Below, in pieces: positions 41,890 through 49,864 of a DNA stretch of 64,000 nt. Where the stretch lies: assembly GCF_017571525.1 (NCBI RefSeq), contig NZ_JAGETY010000013.1, positions 95,498 to 159,497 on the forward strand, in the 5' to 3' direction. Position numbers and translations under genes: made by a program. How positions within the stretch are numbered: position 1 is the first letter of the stretch; each line of letters begins with the position of its first letter. Under the pieces are notes generated by a model. It saw only the letters and a program-made list of their open reading frames with translations. It did no database searches and was not told the DNA's origin. This DNA is from Hymenobacter sp. BT559. GTDB taxonomy: Bacteria; Bacteroidota; Bacteroidia; Cytophagales; Hymenobacteraceae.

Positions 41890-44800
41890 TTATTCCAGCA
41901 GGCTAGCCGCCAGCCGGGGCCGCAGCTCCAGCAACTCCAGCATTTGCGTCACTTCCTCGGCAAAGCGCGGCTGCACGTCGGAAAGCTCGCCCAGGCCGGC
42001 GGTGAGCCGGGCCAGCAGGCCGGGCTCGGCACTAGCCCCTAGCGCGAATAACAGGCTACGCACGGCCTGGTCGAGGTCGGTTTGCTCGGGCGCCCACGAG
42101 GCCGGCTGGCGCAGAGCGGCGCGCAGCAGCGGCAGCGCCCGCTGCCACAGGATTTCGGACCAGGGCTGCGCGGCCAGCGGCATCCAGTGGGCCCAGCCAT
42201 TGCCGGCGGGCAGCGTAGCGGCCGAGGCAGGCAGGGCCGCCAGCAGCCAGGTTTCCTGCTGGGCGGGCGTTAGCACCCACGAGGCTTCGACGAGCAGCCG
42301 CGACTTGGGCGGCAGGGTGGGCCGGCCAGCCTCGTGCAGCAGCAGGGCCAGCGCAAACTCAGCATCGTGGTGCAGGCGCGCGGCGCGCAGCCAGGCGGGC
42401 AGCAGTACCGCTGCCCACTCGGTGGCTGCCGCCAGGGCCACTGCCTCGGCGGCCGATACGCCCCAGGCAGCAGCCCAGCGGCCTGGCGGCAGCAGGGCTA
42501 GCAGCTGCCCGAGCTGCGCGGCTTTTTCGCCCCCGGAGTAGTCGGCGCTTTTTTGCTCGATGCCTTCGCGCTGCCACTCGGCCGACCAATTGGGCAGGGT
42601 TACTTCCAAGGTATTGCGGCCAAGCACCTTGCGCTTGACGTGCAGCAACGGCTCGGCCCGCGCCCATAGGCGCGGCAGCAGGGTATTATCGGCGGTGCGG
42701 GCCAGCCAGCGGGCGGCCGTTTGGCGCACCTCCTTAGCCCGGCTGGCGAGCAGCGGCTCCAATACGGGGCCAAGCTCGGCGGGCAAGGGCGCAGCCAGCG
42801 GCAATACCTCAAAGGCCCCTAGCAGGGCCACTTGTGCGGCGCCGGGCTCCTGGGGCAGGGCTTCGGCGAGCAGCTGAGCAGCGCGGGCGGGGCCAGCGAG
42901 TAGCTGCTGTTCGAGGAAAAGCCGGCGGTGCGCTGGCGTGCCGGTTAGCCAATCGGCCTCGGTAAGCTGGTGCCGGGCTGCAGCATCCACGGCAAGCTGC
43001 CAATCGGGGTTTTGAGCTGCCAGCCAGCGGCCGCGCTCGCCCAAAGCTTCCTCCACAAAGGGGGCTGCCCAGGGCTGCTCTTTTACCCAGCGCAGTACCT
43101 TGACCAGCAGCGCCGGGGGCACTAGTCGCTGGTGCTGGCTCATAGCCTGCAAATAGTCGCTAAGCAGCGAGCGGTAATGCGGGCGGCTCAGCAGCTGGTG
43201 CAGCAGGGCGTGGCCCGAGGGGCTTAGCAGCGTCCGGGCTTCGGGCCGAGCCGGGGCCGGGAGGGGGCTAGCCACTAGCTGAAAGCCGGCTTTACGCAGT
43301 AGCGCCAGCGTGCCGGCGCTCAGCAACAGCTGCTGCTCGCGGCTGTCGGCCTTCGGGAAATCACCTAAGTCCAGGTTGGGTAGGGCCTCGGTGCCCTGCC
43401 GGGTGCCCAGCAGCGCCACCCGCAGCAGCGGAGCCCAGGGGTTGGCGGGCGGCGGGGCGGGCGCTGGCTGGCACTGGGCCCTCGGGGCGTGGCTAGCGGC
43501 GGGTACCAATGCCTCAGTAGCAGCTACTTGCCAATGGCTCAGCGCGCGAAACGCCTGGCCATCCCACTCGCCAAACAGGGCCAGGGGCTGCCCGCCGCTC
43601 AGGGCCAGTAGGTGCCAGCCGCGCTGCTCGTCGGGCAGGCGTAGGGGCAGGGCCGCGCCCGAGTCGGGGTCGTGCAGCAGCCAGGTACCCGCTGCGTTGC
43701 GGCCCACCACGGCCCACATGGTGGCCGGCAGCTCGCGCAGCCACGGCTGGCGGGCCAGCGAGGCCGCGTAGGCATCGAGCAGGCTGGTGAGGGTGCGGGG
43801 TGCCGGCGAGCCCCCGGCGGCATCGCCCCGGCGCGCGAGGCCATTGCTGGGCACTGCCCGCAGCCGTAGCAAGCCGGGGTAAAACACCAGTTCGCCCGCA
43901 TACCGCGCCTGCGGCACGAGCGTCGTAGCAAAGGGCAGGCTGCCAAACGCAAACTCCAACAGCAGCGCCAAGCGGCCCGAGTGCTGGCCGTAGAGCCAGG
44001 TGCGGCGGCCGGTCAGGCGCTCTTCGGGCCAGGTGTGCTGGCCCAGCACCAGCCAGGTATCGGCAATGGCCAGGGCGCTTGCGTCGGCTAGCAGCGTGTC
44101 TTTTTTAAGCGTGAGGCCTACTTGCAGCGCTACTTCTTGCCAGGCAGCCGGCGCCAGGTTTTCACGGTTCAGAAAGGCGCGCAGCAGCAGGTAGAGCTCG
44201 CCGAGGCGGCCCAGCAGGCGGTCGACCCAGGTGGGGCCGGCGGTAGGGTAGTCGGCCAACTCGCGCAATATGGCAGCTAGCCCCGGTAGCTGATTATCAA
44301 CGAGGCGAGCTGCCTGGCTTTCCCACAAGCTGCCGGGCTTGCTGGCCAGGTCGGCCAGGCCGGCGCGCAGCAGGTCAAGCAGCCAGGTTTCGAGGTCTTC
44401 GGCGCCGGCCTGCATGCGGACCAGGCGCTGGGCCTCACGCTTTTGCTGGGCGGCATTGGTAGGGCTAGCGGCGGCCGCGGTGGGTTGAGAGATATCAGGC
44501 GTGCCGGGAACCTCGGCGGCAGGCTGCCTGGCAGCCTTGGCGGCGACCTTGCTGGCTTGCTCTTCGCCCTTGCTCTGGCGCTTGGCTAGCCACTCGGCCA
44601 GCCAGGCGGGTGGGGCGCCCGGTGCCAGCAGCGCGGGCTGCCGGGCTAGCAGCAGTAGCAGCCCGGCCCCGTGCTTGCACGGAAATACCCGGCTCGGGCA
44701 CGAGCACTTGAAAGCCGGCTCCGTGAGGTCGATGCCCGTGAGGTAGGGCCGGCTGCCGCTGCCCGCGCACTCGCCCCAGGCCGCCGTGTCGGTGCGGCCC

Positions 44801-44901
44801 AGGTTGGCCCATTTAGAGGGGCTAGCCAGCTCCTGGCCGCGCTTCAGGGTGCCGGGGTCGGCGACGAGGGCCGTGGCTTGGTCTTCAGAAAAGGTAATCA
44901 T
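41890..44901 (-). CDS. SWIM zinc-finger protein fused to DUF5691
   Basis: The 1003-residue protein has an N-terminal SWIM zinc finger, CxCx6CxH, at C66, C68, C75 and H77 (FKCSCPSRVFPCKHG). A low-complexity linker (about 115-160) follows. A long Leu/Ala/Trp-rich helical part then resembles DUF5691 (THAHRR... as GTPAHRRLFLEQQLLAG; EVRQTAARWLA). In many bacteria SWIM and DUF5691 are separate adjacent genes; here they are one polypeptide. SWIM domains bind DNA or proteins. I chose ATG 44901 over a TTG three codons earlier. It belongs with MoxR, DUF5682 and VWA as one module. Confidence 0.82.
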   Translation of the reverse strand: MITFSEDQATALVADPGTLKRGQELASPSKWANLGRTDTAAWGECAGSGSRPYLTGIDLTEPAFKCSCPSRVFPCKHGAGLLLLLARQPALLAPGAPPAWLAEWLAKRQSKGEEQASKVAAKAARQPAAEVPGTPDISQPTAAAASPTNAAQQKREAQRLVRMQAGAEDLETWLLDLLRAGLADLASKPGSLWESQAARLVDNQLPGLAAILRELADYPTAGPTWVDRLLGRLGELYLLLRAFLNRENLAPAAWQEVALQVGLTLKKDTLLADASALAIADTWLVLGQHTWPEERLTGRRTWLYGQHSGRLALLLEFAFGSLPFATTLVPQARYAGELVFYPGLLRLRAVPSNGLARRGDAAGGSPAPRTLTSLLDAYAASLARQPWLRELPATMWAVVGRNAAGTWLLHDPDSGAALPLRLPDEQRGWHLLALSGGQPLALFGEWDGQAFRALSHWQVAATEALVPAASHAPRAQCQPAPAPPPANPWAPLLRVALLGTRQGTEALPNLDLGDFPKADSREQQLLLSAGTLALLRKAGFQLVASPLPAPARPEARTLLSPSGHALLHQLLSRPHYRSLLSDYLQAMSQHQRLVPPALLVKVLRWVKEQPWAAPFVEEALGERGRWLAAQNPDWQLAVDAAARHQLTEADWLTGTPAHRRLFLEQQLLAGPARAAQLLAEALPQEPGAAQVALLGAFEVLPLAAPLPAELGPVLEPLLASRAKEVRQTAARWLARTADNTLLPRLWARAEPLLHVKRKVLGRNTLEVTLPNWSAEWQREGIEQKSADYSGGEKAAQLGQLLALLPPGRWAAAWGVSAAEAVALAAATEWAAVLLPAWLRAARLHHDAEFALALLLHEAGRPTLPPKSRLLVEASWVLTPAQQETWLLAALPASAATLPAGNGWAHWMPLAAQPWSEILWQRALPLLRAALRQPASWAPEQTDLDQAVRSLLFALGASAEPGLLARLTAGLGELSDVQPRFAEEVTQMLELLELRPRLAASLLE

Positions 44902-44958
44902 GCAAGGCAACCAGGGAGCGTACTTGGCCGCCTAAGTTAGGGCCGGCATCCGGCTGGC

Positions 44959-45504
44959 CTAGCGCCGGCGGCGCCAGAAAACCAGCCCGGCGCAAGCCAG
45001 TGCCAGGGCCACCAGCAGGCCATCGCGCACGGTGCGGCCCTGCTGGGCCTCGTGCAGGTCGGCTTCGAGGGTGCGCTGTTTTTCGGTGGCCTGGCGCAGG
45101 CGCTCCTGCAGGTTCTGCTCCTCATTTTGCAGCTCGTTGAGGCGCTCGGCGGTCAGGTTGCGGTCGTCGCGGCTGGTATTTTGGAGCGTGGTGGTCGTGG
45201 TTTGAAGCTGCGCGGCGGTAGTCTGAGCCTGCTGAGCGGTTTGGTTGAGCGCCGCCACAATTTCCTCATCCTTATTTACAATACCTTGCAGGGCGTCCAC
45301 TACATCTTGCAAGTCCTTCTTACTCGGCTTGTTGCTGAGGCCAAGCAAACCGTGACGCTGCGCATTGGCCTCGGCATACTGGCGGGTGAGCACCTTGCGC
45401 TCGGCCAGCAGGCGCGGCAGCGGCGAATCGGGCGTGACGGCCTGAGCCAGGGAAAGGGTGGGGGCTAGCAGCGCAAGAAGCAGTGTGGGCTTTCGAAAAA
45501 TCAT
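44959..45504 (-). CDS. Exported coiled-coil protein with C-terminal membrane helix
   Basis: The 181-residue protein has a signal peptide (LLLALLAPTLSLAQA), a long coiled-coil (about residues 30-155, rich in Gln, Glu, Leu), and a C-terminal hydrophobic helix (LLVALALACAGLVFW) ending in RRRR. It is probably periplasmic with its C-terminus in the inner membrane. The function is unknown. It stands alone between the SWIM gene and the divergent DUF421 genes. Confidence 0.7.
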   Translation of the reverse strand: MIFRKPTLLLALLAPTLSLAQAVTPDSPLPRLLAERKVLTRQYAEANAQRHGLLGLSNKPSKKDLQDVVDALQGIVNKDEEIVAALNQTAQQAQTTAAQLQTTTTTLQNTSRDDRNLTAERLNELQNEEQNLQERLRQATEKQRTLEADLHEAQQGRTVRDGLLVALALACAGLVFWRRRR

Positions 45505-45684
45505 CAGAACAAAAATGAGGTGGCGCCGGGCAGGCCGGGCCTGTCAGCGGTTCAGCCTGTTCGGCAAAAAGCCGGTCGAGGTTGCGCAGGCGTACTCAAA
45601 AGCAGCTGTTACGGCTTCAGTATCAAGCGCAACCCTGGCTTCGGGGCGGCCGTTGAGCTAGCGCAGGGCACTTGCCAGCGGGTT

Positions 45685-46374
45685 ATGAAGAAAGAAGACA
45701 TCATTTTCAGCGATTGGCATCGCTGGCTGTTTGGCACGGCCCCACCTGCGTTTACGGGCGAAGTAGCGGTGCGGGCTATCCTCCTGTTTGCCTGCATGCT
45801 GCTGATGATGCGCCTGCTAGGCCGCCGCATGAAAGGCCAGCTCTCTATTGGCGAGCTAGCGGTGATACTCACGCTAGGGGCTATTATCGGAGGTGGCCTC
45901 CAAAACCCGGCTATGGGCCTGCTGCCCAGCCTGGTAGCGCTGGCCGTTATTCTATTCATGCACCGCATGGTGAATTGGCTAGCCTTCAAATACCGGCCGG
46001 TCGAGCTGCTGGAGCAAGGCGATATGTCGCTGATAGTACGCGATGGCTTGCTGGAGCTGGCCACCATGCAGCAGCACGCGCTGTCGCAGGAGCAGCTATT
46101 TGGTTTACTGCGTAATAAGAAGATTGCGCACCTGGGCGAGCTGCGCCGGGTATACCTCGAAGCCAACGGTCGCCTCAGCTTTTATAAGCTGCCCGAGCCC
46201 CGCCCCGGCCTGAGCGTGCTGCCCCGCGCCGATGCTCCGCCGCCCGCCCCCGACGGCCCCGCCCACGGCCGCCGCGTGTGCGCCACCTGCGGCCACCTGG
46301 CCTCGGCCACCGACCATGCCGGCACGCGCTGCCCCCGCTGCTCGGCCGATAACTGGCTGCCCGCCACACAGTAA
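45685..46374 (+). CDS. DUF421 (YetF-type) membrane protein with C-terminal zinc ribbon, copy 1
   Basis: The 229-residue protein has three membrane helices (RAILLFACMLLMMRLLG, LAVILTLGAIIGGG, LVALAVILFMHRMV), the DUF421 cytoplasmic domain (SLIVRDGLLELATMQQHALS, ELRRVYLEANGRLSFY), and an added zinc ribbon (C199, C202, C216, C219; ending CSADNWLP). DUF421 proteins such as YetF have unknown function. I chose ATG 45685. The paralogue at 46452 follows 77 bp downstream. Confidence 0.87.
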   Translation: MKKEDIIFSDWHRWLFGTAPPAFTGEVAVRAILLFACMLLMMRLLGRRMKGQLSIGELAVILTLGAIIGGGLQNPAMGLLPSLVALAVILFMHRMVNWLAFKYRPVELLEQGDMSLIVRDGLLELATMQQHALSQEQLFGLLRNKKIAHLGELRRVYLEANGRLSFYKLPEPRPGLSVLPRADAPPPAPDGPAHGRRVCATCGHLASATDHAGTRCPRCSADNWLPATQ

Positions 46375-46451
46375 GCCCGCACCTCGGCCGCCGTTGGTAG
46401 CCACTTGTGCGCGCTTGGCTAGGGCTCCTTATTATTCGTTTCTCGCAAGCT

Positions 46452-47147
46452 ATGTCGTCTATTATTGAGCTCCCGCGCCTGCTGATGGGCGATACCCCGT
46501 GGAGCTTCCTGCTGGAGGTCGCCATCCGTATGGTCATCCTGTATCTGGTGCTCTTTACGGGCCAGCGCCTCATGGGCAAGCGCATGGCCGGGCAGCTGAG
46601 CCGCACCGAGCAGGCGGCCCTAGTATCGTTGGCCGCTACGGTGGGCCTGCCCATTCTTTCGCCCGACCGCGGCCTGGTGGCGCCCTTGCTCATTGCGGCG
46701 ATAATTGTGCTGATGCAGCGGCTGGTAGTGCACTGGGCGGCCCGCCACCCTCAGGTAGAGCACGTTTTGCAAGCCAATGTTATCACGCTGGTGGCCGATG
46801 GCGTGCTGAAGCTGGACGCGCTCGAGCACGCCGTGCTCTCGCATGAGCGCCTCTACGCCCAGCTGCGCGGCGAAAACCTCGAGCACCTGGGCCAGGTGCG
46901 CCGCCTCTACATGGAGGCTAACGGTACTTTCAGCCTGGTAGAGGTGGAAGAAAACCCGCCGCCTGGCCTCTCGCTGGTGCCAGGCTGGGACGAAGATTTC
47001 CGGAAGCTGCAACCTACGGCTGCTGGCCGATTTGCCTGCTGTAGCTGCGGCTGGGTGGCCGAGGCTCCGCAGGCGCCCGCCACCGCCTGCCCTAAATGCG
47101 GTGTGGACAACTGGGAGCCGGCCGTGGAGGCTATAAAGCAAAGCTAA
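46452..47147 (+). CDS. DUF421 (YetF-type) membrane protein with C-terminal zinc ribbon, copy 2
   Basis: The 231-residue protein repeats the layout of the upstream gene: three membrane helices (AIRMVILYLVLFTGQRL, LVSLAATVGLPIL, LLIAAIIVLMQRLVV), the DUF421 domain (NVITLVADGVLKLDALEHAVLS, RRLYMEANGTFSLV), and a zinc ribbon (C196, C199, C213, C216; ending CGVDNWEP). The two share the domain order and the DNW-x-P ending but differ clearly in sequence, so the duplication is old. Confidence 0.87.
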   Translation: MSSIIELPRLLMGDTPWSFLLEVAIRMVILYLVLFTGQRLMGKRMAGQLSRTEQAALVSLAATVGLPILSPDRGLVAPLLIAAIIVLMQRLVVHWAARHPQVEHVLQANVITLVADGVLKLDALEHAVLSHERLYAQLRGENLEHLGQVRRLYMEANGTFSLVEVEENPPPGLSLVPGWDEDFRKLQPTAAGRFACCSCGWVAEAPQAPATACPKCGVDNWEPAVEAIKQS

Positions 47148-47186
47148 CGAGTTATCAAACTGATGGCATTCGGGCCTTAAAGACCG

Positions 47187-47729
47187 CTACCTTCTTGGGC
47201 GATTATACCATTTGTATTGATGCCACTGCTTGAGCCTTTGTGAGCCTTTTTGAATGCCTACGGTCGGTAAATCATTAAATGGCTCAAATTTGCCGCCTAA
47301 CTCTATAAGTGTGTTTTCGAGGGCTGCGATGCCGTAGTATTGGCCGATAAAAGAATGCAGTTCTATTTTGTTACCCTCAGTCTGAAAAAATACTTCGTAC
47401 AAGCCACCAATATGAAAACAAAGAAAATCGACGTGATTTAGTTGATTCAGTTTATTAGTGTAGTTAGTACTAGCAAATGAAGCAATTCCCTCGTAGTTCT
47501 CAGGGTTCTCTTTAACAAAGTTCCTAAAGACTTTCTCCAATCGTTCAACTTCGTCAGCATCCTTTTGCAACAGTCGGGCTATATCGGCGGTGTCCGTAGT
47601 TAAGGAGGAAATATGCAAACTGGCTTGTAGGCTTAAGTGTAAGCCAGTCTGCTTGAAAAAAATAGCTTGGACTTCAGGAAATGGCGGTATCCCGTCCAAA
47701 AATCCGATAGTAGAAATACGTTTCCCCAT
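47187..47729 (-). CDS. AT-rich gene for an unrecognised 180-residue protein
   Basis: I do not recognise this protein. It is soluble and looks alpha/beta (FLDGIPPFPEVQAIFFKQTGLHLSLQASLHISSL; DFLCFHIGGLYEVFFQTEG; FIGQYYGIAALENTLIELGGKF). It is clearly AT-richer than its neighbours (23 of 60 G+C at 47461-47520, 38%), suggesting recent transfer. It begins 23 bp after the tryptophan dioxygenase stop on the same strand, so it may be co-transcribed. An immunity-type role is possible from size alone but unsupported. Confidence 0.65.
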   Translation of the reverse strand: MGKRISTIGFLDGIPPFPEVQAIFFKQTGLHLSLQASLHISSLTTDTADIARLLQKDADEVERLEKVFRNFVKENPENYEGIASFASTNYTNKLNQLNHVDFLCFHIGGLYEVFFQTEGNKIELHSFIGQYYGIAALENTLIELGGKFEPFNDLPTVGIQKGSQRLKQWHQYKWYNRPRR

Positions 47730-47752
47730 ATATTGTCAAGAGAATAGAAAGC

Positions 47753-48748
47753 CTATCTTACTTCCTCCAGCACCTTCTCTACCCAGCCTTTGCCCCAGTC
47801 TTCGAGCTCCTGGGCGCTCCATAGCTGCGGGTAGAAGATGCGGCGCTGAAACTTGGGCGGCAGGTAGTTGCGCCAGTTGGTGCCACCGGTGGCGGGCACG
47901 TCGGTGGGGTCGCGCTGCAGGTAGCGCACCGCCGACTTGTAGTGCATCAGCGGCCAGTTCACGTTCACGTTTACATCGAGCTGCTTGAGGGCGCGCACCA
48001 GGCGCGGGTGGCGGCGGTCGGCCTCGGGCAGGCGCTGCACCACGGCCCAGGCATTGCGGTGCTCGTAGTGCCGAGCGTGGGCCACCAGCTGCCCGGTGTA
48101 TTTGCGCTCAAACTCCACCAGGGTCAGAGCTTTAGCGCCAGTTTCTTCGATGGTGGCGCCGGCCTGCCAGTAGATGCAGCCCATAAACTCCTCGTGGGTG
48201 GGCGCGTCGCCGAGCAGGCGGCGCTTCTCCTCGGGCACCAGGTTTTCGAGGGCCGTGCTGGCTAGCTCGATAAAGCGGTACTGCACGCTCTGAAAGCCCG
48301 AGGCCGGCATCAGGCTCATCCGAAACTGCAGAAACTGCTGCTTGTCCATTCCGTCCACCATCACGTCGAACGAGGTGATGAGCGCCTCGAAGTAGCGGTT
48401 TACGCGGCCCAGGCGCAGCACCACTTCGCCCAGCGTGGGCTCTTTCAGGGCCCCTAGCTGCTCATATTCTTCGAGGCAAAGCTTGAAGTACAGCTCCGTA
48501 ATCTGATGGTAGATGATGAAGATTTTCTCGTCGGGAAACTTGGTGAGCGGGCGCTGCAAACTCAGCAGCGTGTCGAGCTCAATGTAGTCCCAATAGTGCA
48601 CGTAATCAGCGTGGTACAAGCCTTCGAGGTAGGCCGCCAGGTCCTGGCCATCCTGAGTGTAGCGGGCTTGCAGCCGCCGCAGCTGGTCTAGCACGGCGGG
48701 AGAGAACTCGGCCTCGGGCGAGGTAGGCAGATTGGGCGAAGTAGCCAT
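47753..48748 (-). CDS. kynA: Tryptophan 2,3-dioxygenase
   Basis: The 331-residue heme enzyme opens the tryptophan indole ring to N-formylkynurenine, the first step of the kynurenine pathway. Family blocks are FIIYHQITELYFKLCLEEYE, FDVMVDGMDKQQFLQFRMSLMPASGFQS, and a C-terminal NVNVNWPLMHYKSAVRYL with the NWxxxHY-type end. The heme-ligating His is expected in that last block. I chose ATG 48748 (MATSPNLPTSPE); an open frame continues upstream but is unlike the family. It is divergent from sdaAB with a family B repeat between. No other kynurenine gene is in the window. Confidence 0.9.
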   Translation of the reverse strand: MATSPNLPTSPEAEFSPAVLDQLRRLQARYTQDGQDLAAYLEGLYHADYVHYWDYIELDTLLSLQRPLTKFPDEKIFIIYHQITELYFKLCLEEYEQLGALKEPTLGEVVLRLGRVNRYFEALITSFDVMVDGMDKQQFLQFRMSLMPASGFQSVQYRFIELASTALENLVPEEKRRLLGDAPTHEEFMGCIYWQAGATIEETGAKALTLVEFERKYTGQLVAHARHYEHRNAWAVVQRLPEADRRHPRLVRALKQLDVNVNVNWPLMHYKSAVRYLQRDPTDVPATGGTNWRNYLPPKFQRRIFYPQLWSAQELEDWGKGWVEKVLEEVR

Positions 48749-48820
48749 CGGCAGGGGGGTGGGGTGCGCCGCAAATATCGGCAGGGCTAGCCAGGCGCGG
48801 GGCGAAGGCGCATCGGCCGC

Positions 48821-48828
48821 TACTTTTG
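48821..48828 (+). promoter_or_regulatory. Possible -7 element upstream of sdaAB
   Basis: TACTTTTG on the plus strand matches TAnnTTTG but lies 165 bases before the start, so the leader would contain the family B repeat. No -33 TTG is evident. Confidence 0.3.
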
Positions 48829-48859
48829 GGGCGTTGCGAACCACCGAATAACAAACTAC

Positions 48860-48961
48860 TTGTCCTTGCGAGCATAGCGAAGCACTCGCACCGGCACGAT
48901 ACTCGAACGAGGCTAGCACGACTCGTTCTGATGTGATTGCTTTGCAGGCTCGCAACGACAA
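48860..48961. repeat. REP-like element, family B, second copy
   Basis: TTGTCCTTGCGAGCATAGCG on the left and TGATTGCTTTGCAGGCTCGC on the right, as in the copy at 29131-29238. It overlaps an apparent in-frame extension of sdaAB. Confidence 0.75.
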
Positions 48962-48992
48962 CCGATTTAAGTGCATTAAGCTTAGTAAAAAC

Positions 48993-49670
48993 GTGGCCGA
49001 AAAATCCAGCATTTTTGACATGATAGGGCCCGTGATGATAGGTCCCAGCTCGTCGCACACGGCCGGCGTGGTGCGCATTGCGCGGGCGGCCATCCGCATT
49101 CTGGGCGCGCTGCCTACGGAGGCCGTTATCACGTTTTACAACTCGTTTGCGCGCACCTACGAGGGCCACGGCTCCGACCGCGCCATTGTGGCGGGCCTAC
49201 TAGGCTATGCCCCCGACGATACGCGCATCCGCACTGCCTTCGAGCACGCTGCCGAGGCCGGGCTGCACTACACGTTTCAGAGCGTGGGCAATGCCTCGAC
49301 CCTGCACCCCAACACCATCAAGCTGAATCTGACTGGCCCCGACGGCCACCAAGTTGAGGTAATTGGCCAGAGCCGGGGCGGCGGCGTCATTCGCATTGTG
49401 GAAGTCGATGGCTTTGGCTGCGACTTCTCGGGCTCCTTGCACACGCTCATCGTCGATGCCAAAGATGTGCCGGGCTCCATCGCGTTCATTGCCTCGGTTA
49501 TTGCGCACGACGACTGCAACATCGCTACCATGTTCGTATCGCGCAAGGGTAAAAACGAGGCGGCGCGGCAGTTTATCGAAATGGATACTGCGATTAAGCC
49601 CCTGACAATGGAGTATTTGCGTCAATTGAGCTGGGTGCAGCGCATCACCTATATTCCCACCTTGGAGTAA
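48993..49670 (+). CDS. sdaAB: L-serine dehydratase, iron-sulfur type, beta subunit
   Basis: The 225-residue protein has the beta-subunit domain (SIFDMIGPVMIGPSSSHTAGVVRIARAA) and an ACT domain at the C-terminus (LIVDAKDVPGSIAFIASVIAHDDCNIATM). With an alpha subunit it deaminates serine to pyruvate; no alpha gene is in the window. I chose GTG 48993 because the in-frame codons upstream (from 48933) fall in the family B repeat. It is divergent from tryptophan 2,3-dioxygenase. Confidence 0.88.
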   Translation: MAEKSSIFDMIGPVMIGPSSSHTAGVVRIARAAIRILGALPTEAVITFYNSFARTYEGHGSDRAIVAGLLGYAPDDTRIRTAFEHAAEAGLHYTFQSVGNASTLHPNTIKLNLTGPDGHQVEVIGQSRGGGVIRIVEVDGFGCDFSGSLHTLIVDAKDVPGSIAFIASVIAHDDCNIATMFVSRKGKNEAARQFIEMDTAIKPLTMEYLRQLSWVQRITYIPTLE

Positions 49671-49864
49671 GGCGCACTACTTTCGCCCGTCGATTTTGGT
49701 GAAAACCTGGTGAAAGTCCGTAATGCGCTGGGCTGGCTGGCGATAGCTACGCCCAGCGCGGCCGGTCTGGCCGGGTGGCTTCACTAAAATATTGGCTGGC
49801 CTGCCACGTTTTCCAGCCAGGCGGCCTCTGCTGACTACACCTGCTAGCCCTATCATTCTTTCCT

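Noticed and set aside
48933..48992. Longer start for sdaAB
   Set aside because: These codons lie within the family B repeat and are unlike the family's N-terminus.
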